This document shows positions 1 to 4,684 of a DNA stretch of 5,344 bases, piece by piece. The notes beneath the pieces were generated by a model, which saw only the letters and a program-made list of their open reading frames with translations, did not search any database and was not told the origin of the DNA. The DNA comes from an uncultured Clostridia bacterium (GTDB lineage Bacteria > Bacillota_A > Clostridia > Oscillospirales > Oscillospiraceae), in NCBI GenBank assembly GCA_949289625.1, contig CASEPH010000470.1, forward strand, positions 1 to 5,344, read 5' to 3'. Position numbers and translations under genes: made by a program. Positions within the stretch are counted from its first letter, which is position 1. The number at the start of each line of letters is the position of its first letter.

Positions 1-21
1 CCTACGAGGCCCATGAATGTC

Positions 22-70
22 TGAGGTCCCACCGGGGTGTGGACCTCACCGGAAAGCTGCGAGTTTTCGG
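22..70 (-). promoter_or_regulatory. Structured 5' leader (two adjacent hairpins) of the leftward transcript
   Basis: Two inverted repeats lie back to back just downstream of the leftward promoter. The arms 22-29 (TGAGGTCC) and 41-48 (GGACCTCA) pair perfectly over 8 bp. An inner CAC/GTG (30-32/37-39) extends the stem to 11 bp with one bulged base (40). Next to it, 49-55 and 64-70 (CCGGAAA/TTTTCGG) form a 7-bp stem, with one mismatch if read as minus-strand RNA. A further small GGC-GAAA-GCC hairpin is seen at 69-78 on the minus strand. No T-tract follows, so these are not simple terminators. I match them to no known riboswitch class. A cis-regulatory leader is possible but unproven. Confidence 0.4.
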
Positions 71-85
71 CTTTCGCCTGTTGTC

Positions 86-114
86 ATTGTAAAACAAATG
101 TTCGATACTGTCAA
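86..114 (-). promoter_or_regulatory. Strong leftward sigma-A type promoter
   Basis: On the minus strand, TTGACA (complement of 109-114) is followed after exactly 17 bases by TACAAT (complement of 86-91). This is a perfect -35 box and a 5-of-6 -10 box at optimal spacing, the best promoter match in the window. Transcription would start near position 79 and run left off the window edge, so the gene it serves is not visible. It lies downstream of the decayed SLH module, which is also leftward. The short ORFs overlapping this region are unlikely to be real. Confidence 0.65.
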
Positions 115-175
115 GGCCGTCCTGCTGCGGAAGCGAAGAAATCCACCTTGTTTTATTCCCCTGCAGATTTTGAGG

Positions 176-220
176 CGGTGTTCTGTAAGGAACACCGGGA
201 CGGAGATCGTTTTCTGTCCC
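176..220. repeat. Two back-to-back hairpins downstream of the SLH relic
   Basis: The arms 176-183 (CGGTGTTC) and 190-197 (GAACACCG) are perfect 8-bp complements. In plus-strand RNA the six-base loop could close to a GUAA tetraloop over a U-G pair. Immediately after, 197-206 and 211-220 (GGGACGGAGA/TTTCTGTCCC) can pair over 10 bp in plus-strand RNA, with two G-U wobbles and a UCGU loop. On the minus strand they lie just past the stop of the SLH relic but have no T-tract. They may be a 3' structure, a processing site or part of a structured RNA. The function is unknown. Confidence 0.4.
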
Positions 221-234
221 AGCGTCAACTGAAT

Positions 235-456
235 TTAGGTGTTGCCAAGTAATTCACAGAACCGCTGGAGCATGGCCGTCATCTGCGCACGGGTGGCCTG
301 GACCGCATAACTGCTGATCTTGTCCGCGTCGGTAGATCCGGCAAGATTATCTTCCAGCGTTATGTTCTCTATGCCTTGGTGCATGGTGTAACGGCATAGT
401 TCTTCTTTCTTAACTTCTTTACCGTTGGAATACACGTCTCCATGGAAAACTAAAAT
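235..456 (-). pseudogene. Decayed C-terminal S-layer homology (SLH) module
   Basis: SLH modules occur, usually in threes, at the ends of surface proteins of Gram-positive bacteria and bind cell-wall pyruvylated polymers. Reading leftward from a GTG at 435, the 66-residue frame contains DADKISSYAV (36-45) followed directly by QATRAQMTAMLQRFCELLG (46-64). In intact Oscillospiraceae SLH modules the two blocks are separated by about 22-25 residues of the AMQWA...G.I.G...L.P type, so an internal in-frame deletion is apparent. The region before it (EELCRYTMHQGI, 11-22) resembles a damaged REELAAILYRYAQYKGI segment. The frame is open back to a TGA at 457-459, and nothing upstream shows the rest of a surface protein. 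The stop is TAA at 235-237. I read this as the 3' remnant of a lost surface-protein gene. The family match is from memory of the motif. A small unrelated protein is less likely. Confidence 0.55.
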
Positions 457-706
457 TCACTGATTTTTTGCTTTAGATATCACAATATGCTTTTTCAGTA
501 AATTCGACTCACCAGTGGAAGAGTAGCGTTTCTCCTGCATACCATGAAGGACATACAATGTTCCTCTAAAACAATATAAAGTTATCACTGGCAGGCCTTG
601 TAAAAAAATAAGAGGAATGTTATATTGAATAGTACATAATGCCTTCGTCAAACACGATTACTTGTGGCGCAGCGATTAGAATTGCAGGACTGAGTGATCT
701 CCATTT
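457..706. other. AT-rich intergenic region, no supported gene
   Basis: This stretch is visibly richer in A and T than the flanking coding DNA, especially 455-660. A 64-residue leftward frame is open here, but it resembles no family I know and has no convincing ribosome binding site. The only element I can support is a possible promoter for the downstream leucine-rich repeat gene. The change in composition next to the SLH relic suggests that this junction has been rearranged. Confidence 0.4.
598..626 (+). promoter_or_regulatory. Possible promoter of the leucine-rich repeat gene
   Basis: TTGTAA (598-603) and TATATT (621-626) are separated by 17 bases, matching the sigma-A boxes at 4 and 5 of 6 positions. 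It would give a leader of about 90 bases before the ATG at 722. In DNA this AT-rich such matches occur by chance, so the call is tentative. Confidence 0.33.
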
Positions 707-721
707 GTGGGAGGGAACCAC

Positions 722-2035
722 ATGAGTATACTGTTGCACAAAAATGCAAGGGTGGATCTTTTGGGCAACGCGGTGATCCCCGCCGGAACGACCGTGATCG
801 GCAGGATGGCCTTCTATAAATGTCACAGGCTTCGCCGCGTCCGGATCCCCAGCATGGTGGAGCGGATCGATGAGCGGGCTTTCGCCGACTGCGAGAATTT
901 GAAGAGCATCCTTTTGGATGAGGGCGTCCAGGCCATTGAGGCCCTTGCGTTTTCCGGCCGCGATCTGCGAGAAATCGTCCTGCCGGACAGCATCCGCCAG
1001 GTGTCCCGCGCCGCGTTTAACCTGTGCGAGGGGCTAACGAAACCTGTATACAACCGCTCCGGAACCGTCCTTTACGCATACCCCCGCAATGCGGAAGAAA
1101 AAGTCTTTACCGTTCCGTCGCGTGTTAAGCGGATCAATCCAGGGGCCTTTCAGGACACCCCCCATCTGCAGGAGGTGATCCTGCCGGAGGGACTGGAGGT
1201 GCTGGAACGCTGGACCTTCAGCGGCTGCGGCATCCGCAGGCTCGCGATCCCCAAAAGTGTGAAACGGGTGTGCTCTTGTGCAATCTGGAACTGCCGCTCC
1301 CTTGAGGCGATTGAAGTTGAGGGAGAGGGAACTGTACTCGAGGACTTGATCGCCTACCGGTGCGACGGTTACAAGCTCGTTGCCAGTGGGAACCGCCCGA
1401 TTGACAACATTTGCCGGGCAACCGTGGGTGCATTCCTGCAGAGAAAAGAGGCCCCAGTGCCGGAGGACTTCCAGGAGACCACTCAATTCCGGATGCTGGC
1501 GCAGCGATGCGCCGAGGGCGATTCAGACGCCATGTGGGCCATGGGCGATCATTTTACGGGTCTGGGGGCACAGCCATTCTATGAGCTGGCAGCCAACTTC
1601 TGGCGGTACCGCGCTTATCAGAGGGGCAGTTCCAACGCGAAAGTCTGGTTTCGGCACTGGACAGAGGAGAACGGCATGCAGCGGATGCCGGCACTGATGA
1701 ACGAGATGATGGCCGGAAATTTCCCTGGAAAGCTCCTGCGGGCCATGGGATTTTTGTTCTTTGACCCAAACCGCAGTTACACCATTGAGAGAGCAGATAC
1801 CGACGGCGTAGCAGAAGTCTCCTCCTGGAGCAGCACGGAGGGGCCTGACGAAGATGGTTTCGGTATGGAAGAGTGCTATGACTGGTGGTATTTGAGTGAG
1901 GATCTGCAGGAGCAGCCGGGCGTCGGGTATATCCACGATTTTTCTCGTCTCGATAAAAACAACAACAGGGAACGCTTTCAAGCTCTGCATGATGCCGTGG
2001 CTGATGCCGTACGAAAGCGGCGGGGGAATAAATAG
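722..2035 (+). CDS. BspA-type leucine-rich repeat protein with conserved C-terminal domain
   Basis: The 437-residue product has no signal peptide or membrane segment and is probably cytoplasmic. Residues about 15-205 are LRR_5/BspA-type repeats of about 23 residues, with recurring '.I...AF..C..L..I.IP..V..I' units (for example AFYKCHRLRRVRIP at 30-43, AFADCENLKSILL at 53-65 and AFQDTPHLQEVILPEGL at 142-158). Such repeats form a protein-interaction solenoid. Residues about 255-320 (MLAQRCAEGDSDAMWAMGDHF..., ANFWRYRAYQRGSSNAKVWF) resemble a helical Sel1/TPR-like segment. After it comes an aromatic, acidic tail with EGPDEDGFGMEECYDWWYL (373-391). I recall this tail arrangement from other gut Clostridia LRR proteins, but its function is unknown to me. 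The ATG at 722 is preferred because GGGAGGG at 709-715 sits 6 bases upstream. A GTG at 707 in the same frame would overlap that ribosome binding site. The 252-base AT-rich gap before the next gene suggests it is not part of the RiPP operon. Confidence 0.85.
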   Translation: MSILLHKNARVDLLGNAVIPAGTTVIGRMAFYKCHRLRRVRIPSMVERIDERAFADCENLKSILLDEGVQAIEALAFSGRDLREIVLPDSIRQVSRAAFNLCEGLTKPVYNRSGTVLYAYPRNAEEKVFTVPSRVKRINPGAFQDTPHLQEVILPEGLEVLERWTFSGCGIRRLAIPKSVKRVCSCAIWNCRSLEAIEVEGEGTVLEDLIAYRCDGYKLVASGNRPIDNICRATVGAFLQRKEAPVPEDFQETTQFRMLAQRCAEGDSDAMWAMGDHFTGLGAQPFYELAANFWRYRAYQRGSSNAKVWFRHWTEENGMQRMPALMNEMMAGNFPGKLLRAMGFLFFDPNRSYTIERADTDGVAEVSSWSSTEGPDEDGFGMEECYDWWYLSEDLQEQPGVGYIHDFSRLDKNNNRERFQALHDAVADAVRKRRGNK

Positions 2036-2142
2036 GTAAGAAGGCCAGAGCCTGTGTCTTTTTTCGTGGTTGTGTTACGGCCAATCTAAGTGCTGCGATC
2101 TATTTGCATGCCTTTTCAGGTATATAGCGATTCCCAGAGGTG

Positions 2143-2256
2143 ATGGAGATGCCGGTCGTTGTTGTCAGGGAAAACATCATTCGTAAATTTACTATAACTA
2201 TCACAAATCCAGATATACGAATGTCAATTTCGTGCAGTACAAGTTTTTTCTTTTAA
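2143..2256 (+). CDS. Doubtful 37-residue ORF ahead of the maturase gene
   Basis: An ATG at 2143, or an internal ATG at 2149, opens a short frame ending TAA at 2254-2256. The product is basic and hydrophobic with a Ser/Thr/Cys-rich end (SISCSTSFFF, residues 28-37). GAGG at 2137-2140 lies about 8 bases before the ATG at 2149, a possible ribosome binding site. Its place just upstream of a peptide maturase makes a second substrate thinkable. However, the frame overlaps the candidate promoter and inverted repeat, and it has no leader similarity to the 41-residue peptide downstream. Chance is the more likely explanation. Confidence 0.15.
   Translation: MEMPVVVVRENIIRKFTITITNPDIRMSISCSTSFFF
2162..2199 (+). 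promoter_or_regulatory. Possible promoter of the RiPP operon
   Basis: TTGTCA at 2162-2167 is a 5-of-6 match to a -35 box. It is followed after 16 bases by TAAATT (2184-2189, 4 of 6). A better -10 box, TATAAC at 2194-2199 (5 of 6), lies 26 bases from that -35 box and lacks a well-placed partner. The region is AT-rich and lies about 90-125 bases upstream of the maturase start. The exact boxes are uncertain, but a promoter between 2150 and 2230 is plausible because the operon has no other obvious one. Confidence 0.3.
2178..2223. repeat. 8-bp perfect inverted repeat, operator-like
   Basis: CATTCGTA (2178-2185) is repeated as its exact complement TACGAATG (2216-2223). There are 30 bases between the arms, and the symmetry continues for two of the next three inner bases. 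The arms bracket the possible -10 box TATAAC (2194-2199) upstream of the maturase gene. This could be a binding site for a dimeric regulator or looping repressor. An 8-bp match within about 50 bases can also arise by chance in a region of this size. Confidence 0.35.
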
Positions 2257-2270
2257 GAATTGCATCATCT

Positions 2271-2279
2271 AAGGAGGGG
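2271..2279 (+). promoter_or_regulatory. Ribosome binding site fixing a GTG start
   Basis: AAGGAGGGG lies 8 bases ahead of the GTG at 2288, close to the ideal Shine-Dalgarno sequence. It supports GTG as the true start of the maturase and a full-length PqqD-like domain. Confidence 0.8.
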
Positions 2280-2287
2280 ACAGCGCA

Positions 2288-3598
2288 GTGCAAATCAGGG
2301 ATGGAATCTATTACTATTGGAGCGGGAATCAGATCTATCTGCGCAATGTCAATACCCACCAGGACTATCTGTTCAATGATATTGTCTTTGATATTCTTGA
2401 GACTCTTCGGAACCCAACAGATGAGACTGACTTGGGAAATCATCTCCTGAAGATGTATGAGATCAACGACGAAAAGGTGTTCCGTCAGGATATCCATTCA
2501 TTTACTGCCTATTTAATCCAAGAAAGAATCTTAGAGGCAGATGTACCCGATCGGCCCGACTCCGAAAATCAGGTGCCCTCCATCCGCAGTACTGTGGAGA
2601 TGCGGTGCATGGAGGAGAACAAGCTCTGCTATGCGACGCTGGAACTGACCTACCGGTGCAACGAGAGGTGCATCCACTGCTACGTGGACGGAATGCAGCC
2701 AGTGGACCGGGAATTGATGATGACGGAATATGAGCAGCTGCTGCGTGATTTGCGGGAACTGGGATGCTTTCGGGTACTGCTCACCGGCGGCGAGGTGTGT
2801 TTAAAGCCGGAATTCCTGGAGATTACCCGTCTGGCGGTTTCCCTGGGGATGCTGGTGGATATTTATACAAACGGCATCGCATTGGATATGAAGATTTTCC
2901 AGACCCTATGCGATCTGCACATCAACAGCGTTTCTTTCAGCCTCTACGGCGGAGATGCCGCCAGCCATGACGCCATTACAAAGGTCCCCGGTTCCTTTGA
3001 TCGAACTCTGCACTATCTGACGCTTTTTCGGTGTGCAGGGGTGGACACTTATATTAAGACGGTGGCAATCCGACAAAATGTCAAGACGCTGGAGTCTCTC
3101 TACCAGTTGGGAAAGCGGCTACAGATCCCCGTGGAGACTGCATTCTCAATTGCCGATACGCAGACGGGTCAGAGTGCGCAGGCTTTCCGACTGGGCGAAT
3201 ACAGCGCCTATTATGAGGCATTGAAAGCCGACCTGCGTTATAAAAACAGCAAAAAAAAGGCTTTTCGGGAAGTTTTGGATTTGGGTACTCCAGTTTGCTT
3301 GGCTGGTCGTGCGTCTCTCTCTGTAGACCCTTATGGTGGCGTACATCCCTGCGTGGCTTTCTCAGAATTGGCCGGGAATATCCGCGCAAAGCCGCTGGCG
3401 GAGATATGGGGAGAGGCGGAGCTGTTCCGCCGCTTGCGAAGTCTGACGTTTCGGGATATCTGTCCAACCTGCGAAAGCTGCGCGGATGCGGAGTTTTGCC
3501 AGCTCTGCCCCGGCGATGCCTACCGTGGGGAGGATGGCTTTTGCCCCGGAGAGGAGGCTTGCCTCTTGGCCCGGGCTTTGCGGGCAAATCAGAGCTAA
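2288..3598 (+). CDS. Radical SAM/SPASM peptide maturase with N-terminal PqqD-like (RRE) domain
   Basis: This 436-residue protein is built like the maturases of sactipeptides, ranthipeptides and related RiPPs. Residues about 1-85 form a PqqD-like RiPP recognition element (GIYYYWSGNQIYLRNVNTHQ... then helices to about 82), which in this class binds the precursor leader. The radical SAM core follows from about 115. C124, C128 and C131 (CNERCIHC, CX3CX2C) hold the 4Fe-4S cluster that cleaves S-adenosylmethionine, and TGGE (166-169) is the SAM-binding GGE motif. The C-terminal SPASM region has C337, C355 (CLAGRASLSVDPYGGVHPC), C392, C395, C398, C404, C407, C419 and C425, enough to ligate two auxiliary Fe-S clusters. 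The enzyme should be cytosolic and oxygen-sensitive. It is followed after 87 bases, with no terminator visible, by the Cys-rich peptide, its likely substrate. The type of cross-link (C-alpha, C-beta or C-gamma thioether, or C-C) cannot be told from the sequence. Confidence 0.92.
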   Translation: MQIRDGIYYYWSGNQIYLRNVNTHQDYLFNDIVFDILETLRNPTDETDLGNHLLKMYEINDEKVFRQDIHSFTAYLIQERILEADVPDRPDSENQVPSIRSTVEMRCMEENKLCYATLELTYRCNERCIHCYVDGMQPVDRELMMTEYEQLLRDLRELGCFRVLLTGGEVCLKPEFLEITRLAVSLGMLVDIYTNGIALDMKIFQTLCDLHINSVSFSLYGGDAASHDAITKVPGSFDRTLHYLTLFRCAGVDTYIKTVAIRQNVKTLESLYQLGKRLQIPVETAFSIADTQTGQSAQAFRLGEYSAYYEALKADLRYKNSKKKAFREVLDLGTPVCLAGRASLSVDPYGGVHPCVAFSELAGNIRAKPLAEIWGEAELFRRLRSLTFRDICPTCESCADAEFCQLCPGDAYRGEDGFCPGEEACLLARALRANQS

Positions 3599-3685
3599 TT
3601 CGGGAGGTTTCCCTGCTTTCCAAACGGCAGCCCAGCCAACAACTGTAGATTCCAGATTTTCAAAGGTGTGGGAGGAGGTGAAGTG

Positions 3686-3811
3686 ATGGAGAATACGGTC
3701 CAGAAAAAGGCATATGAGAAGCCGGTGGTTTTAGCTTCCGGAGAGAGCTTGGCGAATCAGGGTGCTTGCGGCAAATGTAGCACCTGTGGGGAATTGGTCC
3801 GAAAGTGCTAG
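3686..3811 (+). CDS. 41-residue Cys-rich RiPP precursor peptide (candidate)
   Basis: The ATG at 3686 has a near-perfect Shine-Dalgarno, AGGAGGTG at 3673-3680, 5 bases upstream, and the frame stops at TAG 3809-3811. Residues 1-26 look like a leader, with the segment AYEKPVVLASGESLANQG (9-26). This 'YEKPVV' form recalls leaders of small Clostridia peptides found beside radical SAM maturases (from memory). Residues 27-41, ACGKCSTCGELVRKC, are a compact core with C28, C31, C34 and C41 in a CX2CX2CX6C pattern ending on Cys. Four Cys within 14 residues suit radical thioether cross-linking by the maturase encoded just upstream. Possible acceptors are K30, S32, T33, E36, L37 and V38. The leader cleavage site is unknown; after G26 is a guess. 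Alternatively it is a tiny metal-binding protein, since CGKC/CSTC resembles a zinc knuckle, but the leader-like half and gene order favour a precursor. Confidence 0.82.
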   Translation: MENTVQKKAYEKPVVLASGESLANQGACGKCSTCGELVRKC

Positions 3812-3817
3812 AATGAT

Positions 3818-3835
3818 TGCGGCAGGGCTGCCGCA
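3818..3835 (+). promoter_or_regulatory. Stem-loop between precursor and first pseudo-peptidase gene
   Basis: TGCGGCA (3818-3824) and TGCCGCA (3829-3835) form a perfect, GC-rich 7-bp stem with a GGGC loop, 6 bases after the precursor stop codon. No T-tract follows, so it is not a standard terminator. It could protect the 3' end of the precursor message or lower read-through to the downstream genes, giving precursor in excess, as seen in other RiPP operons. It also buries the first base of the ATG at 3835, which favours the ATG at 3859 as the next start. Confidence 0.45.
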
Positions 3836-3858
3836 TGGAAAGCGGGGAATCTGGTTCC

Positions 3859-4674
3859 ATGGAAGATAAGGTTGTTTTTAAAGGCCTCACGGTTCAGGAG
3901 TTTATCCACCCCGGCGAGGAAGAGGCAAAGCGGTCATTGATTCAAAATCCCGCCTTTCAAAAACTAATTCAAACAGCCAGCGAATGGGGACAAAAGTTCG
4001 GACAGACAGAGATTCAGGGAACTTATTTACACCTAACGCCGGAGACGGCACCCAGATTGCATGGGCTACTTCAGGAGGCCTGTCGAGTGCTGGACTTCCC
4101 AGGGACCCCGGAGCTTTACCTCTGCCACAAGTGGGGGCCGCATGTGTTGCCATATAGCGGCAGCACACTTTGCCTGCTGATAAGCGATTATGTGGCGGAG
4201 CGATATGATGATGATATGCTCTCCTACCTCTTTGGAAATGCTCTCACCATGATGAAAGCGGGTCATGTGGAGATGACAACTGTGGCCGCCTATATGCGTC
4301 AGAGCTTGTGGGCACTGCCTCTGACAATCGAATTTAAGCGGTACCTGCATTTGGCGGATGCCACTTCTGACCGTGGAGGGCTTCTGGCATGTCAAACCCT
4401 GGCGGGAGCCGCACGGTGCCACTTTGAAGAGCTGGGAATCCCTTCCAGCGAGACAAGAAAGCTGTTTCAAACAGATGAGGAGGCAGTTACTTACATCCGC
4501 AGATACCTGCGTGCGGTGGAACAGAAAAATGGGCAGGATGGCATAGGAGTTCATGCCGCCGCGTGGTGGATTGACCTGAATTATGTGGAGGCCCCAGCCA
4601 ACCAGATGCTGGAGGACCTATACACTTGGTATTGTAGCGGCTATCAAGTGTTACTAGACCGTTACCGCCAATGA
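3859..4674 (+). CDS. M48-fold pseudo-peptidase (zinc site lost), first of a tandem pair
   Basis: The 271-residue product follows the layout of M48 (Ste24/HtpX-like) zinc peptidases. It has FKGLTVQEFIHPGEEEA (7-23), ETAPRLHGLLQEAC (62-75), PELYL (84-88), a DDDML segment (117-121) where the family has 'DDDEL', then the catalytic-site helix, and DRGGLLAC (171-178). The expected HELGH is NALTM at 127-131, although the following KAGHV (133-137) is conserved. The Glu ligand of the 'EFSADR' motif is Asp in DATSDR (167-172). It should therefore not be a zinc protease. There is no signal peptide or clear membrane helix, so it is probably soluble. It lies 47 bases after the precursor and 10 before a paralogue, in one operon. 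A role in binding the peptide, assisting the maturase, or immunity is inference. The start is uncertain. ATG 3859 gives an N terminus in line with the family and the paralogue. ATG 3835 and TTG 3817 are in the same frame. Confidence 0.78.
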   Translation: MEDKVVFKGLTVQEFIHPGEEEAKRSLIQNPAFQKLIQTASEWGQKFGQTEIQGTYLHLTPETAPRLHGLLQEACRVLDFPGTPELYLCHKWGPHVLPYSGSTLCLLISDYVAERYDDDMLSYLFGNALTMMKAGHVEMTTVAAYMRQSLWALPLTIEFKRYLHLADATSDRGGLLACQTLAGAARCHFEELGIPSSETRKLFQTDEEAVTYIRRYLRAVEQKNGQDGIGVHAAAWWIDLNYVEAPANQMLEDLYTWYCSGYQVLLDRYRQ

Positions 4675-4678
4675 GGAG
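4674..4678 (+). promoter_or_regulatory. Ribosome binding site overlapping the upstream stop codon
   Basis: AGGAG begins on the last base of the TGA stop at 4672-4674 and is 6 bases from the ATG at 4685. The overlap implies that the two pseudo-peptidase genes are translated together, probably with coupling. Confidence 0.7.
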
Positions 4679-4684
4679 AATATT

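Noticed and set aside
17..252. Overlapping short plus-strand ORFs (17-232 and 37-252) and a minus-strand ORF (46-228)
   Set aside because: No recognisable family and no good ribosome binding site. They overlap the strong leftward promoter, the hairpins and the end of the SLH relic.
457..651. 64-residue leftward ORF in the AT-rich gap
   Set aside because: No family resemblance and no convincing ribosome binding site. It is explained by chance in non-coding DNA.
707..721. GTG start 5 codons upstream for the leucine-rich repeat protein
   Set aside because: It would overlap GGGAGGG at 709-715, which is ideally placed for the ATG at 722.
2042..2064. Possible terminator after the leucine-rich repeat gene (AGGC-CAGA-GCCT, then T6)
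   Set aside because: The stem is only 4 bp and the T6 run starts 5 bases after it, so the hairpin is too weak to call.
1034..2084. Several long minus-strand ORFs opposite the leucine-rich repeat gene
   Set aside because: They are low-complexity shadows of a GC-rich coding frame. The plus-strand product has clear LRR_5 repeats.
3081..3623. 180-residue minus-strand ORF opposite the maturase, and the plus-strand ORFs 3295-3648 and 3486-3686
   Set aside because: They are out-of-frame shadows. The maturase frame carries all the expected radical SAM and SPASM motifs, and the shadow products are Arg/Pro/Gly-rich without domains.
3817..3858. Upstream TTG (3817) or ATG (3835) starts for the first pseudo-peptidase
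   Set aside because: The region forms a hairpin, and the extra residues do not resemble the family's N terminus. ATG 3859 aligns with the paralogue. ATG 3835 cannot be fully excluded.
3813..3869. 18-codon ORF starting 1 base after the precursor stop
   Set aside because: No precursor-like features. It lies across the hairpin and overlaps the start of the next gene.
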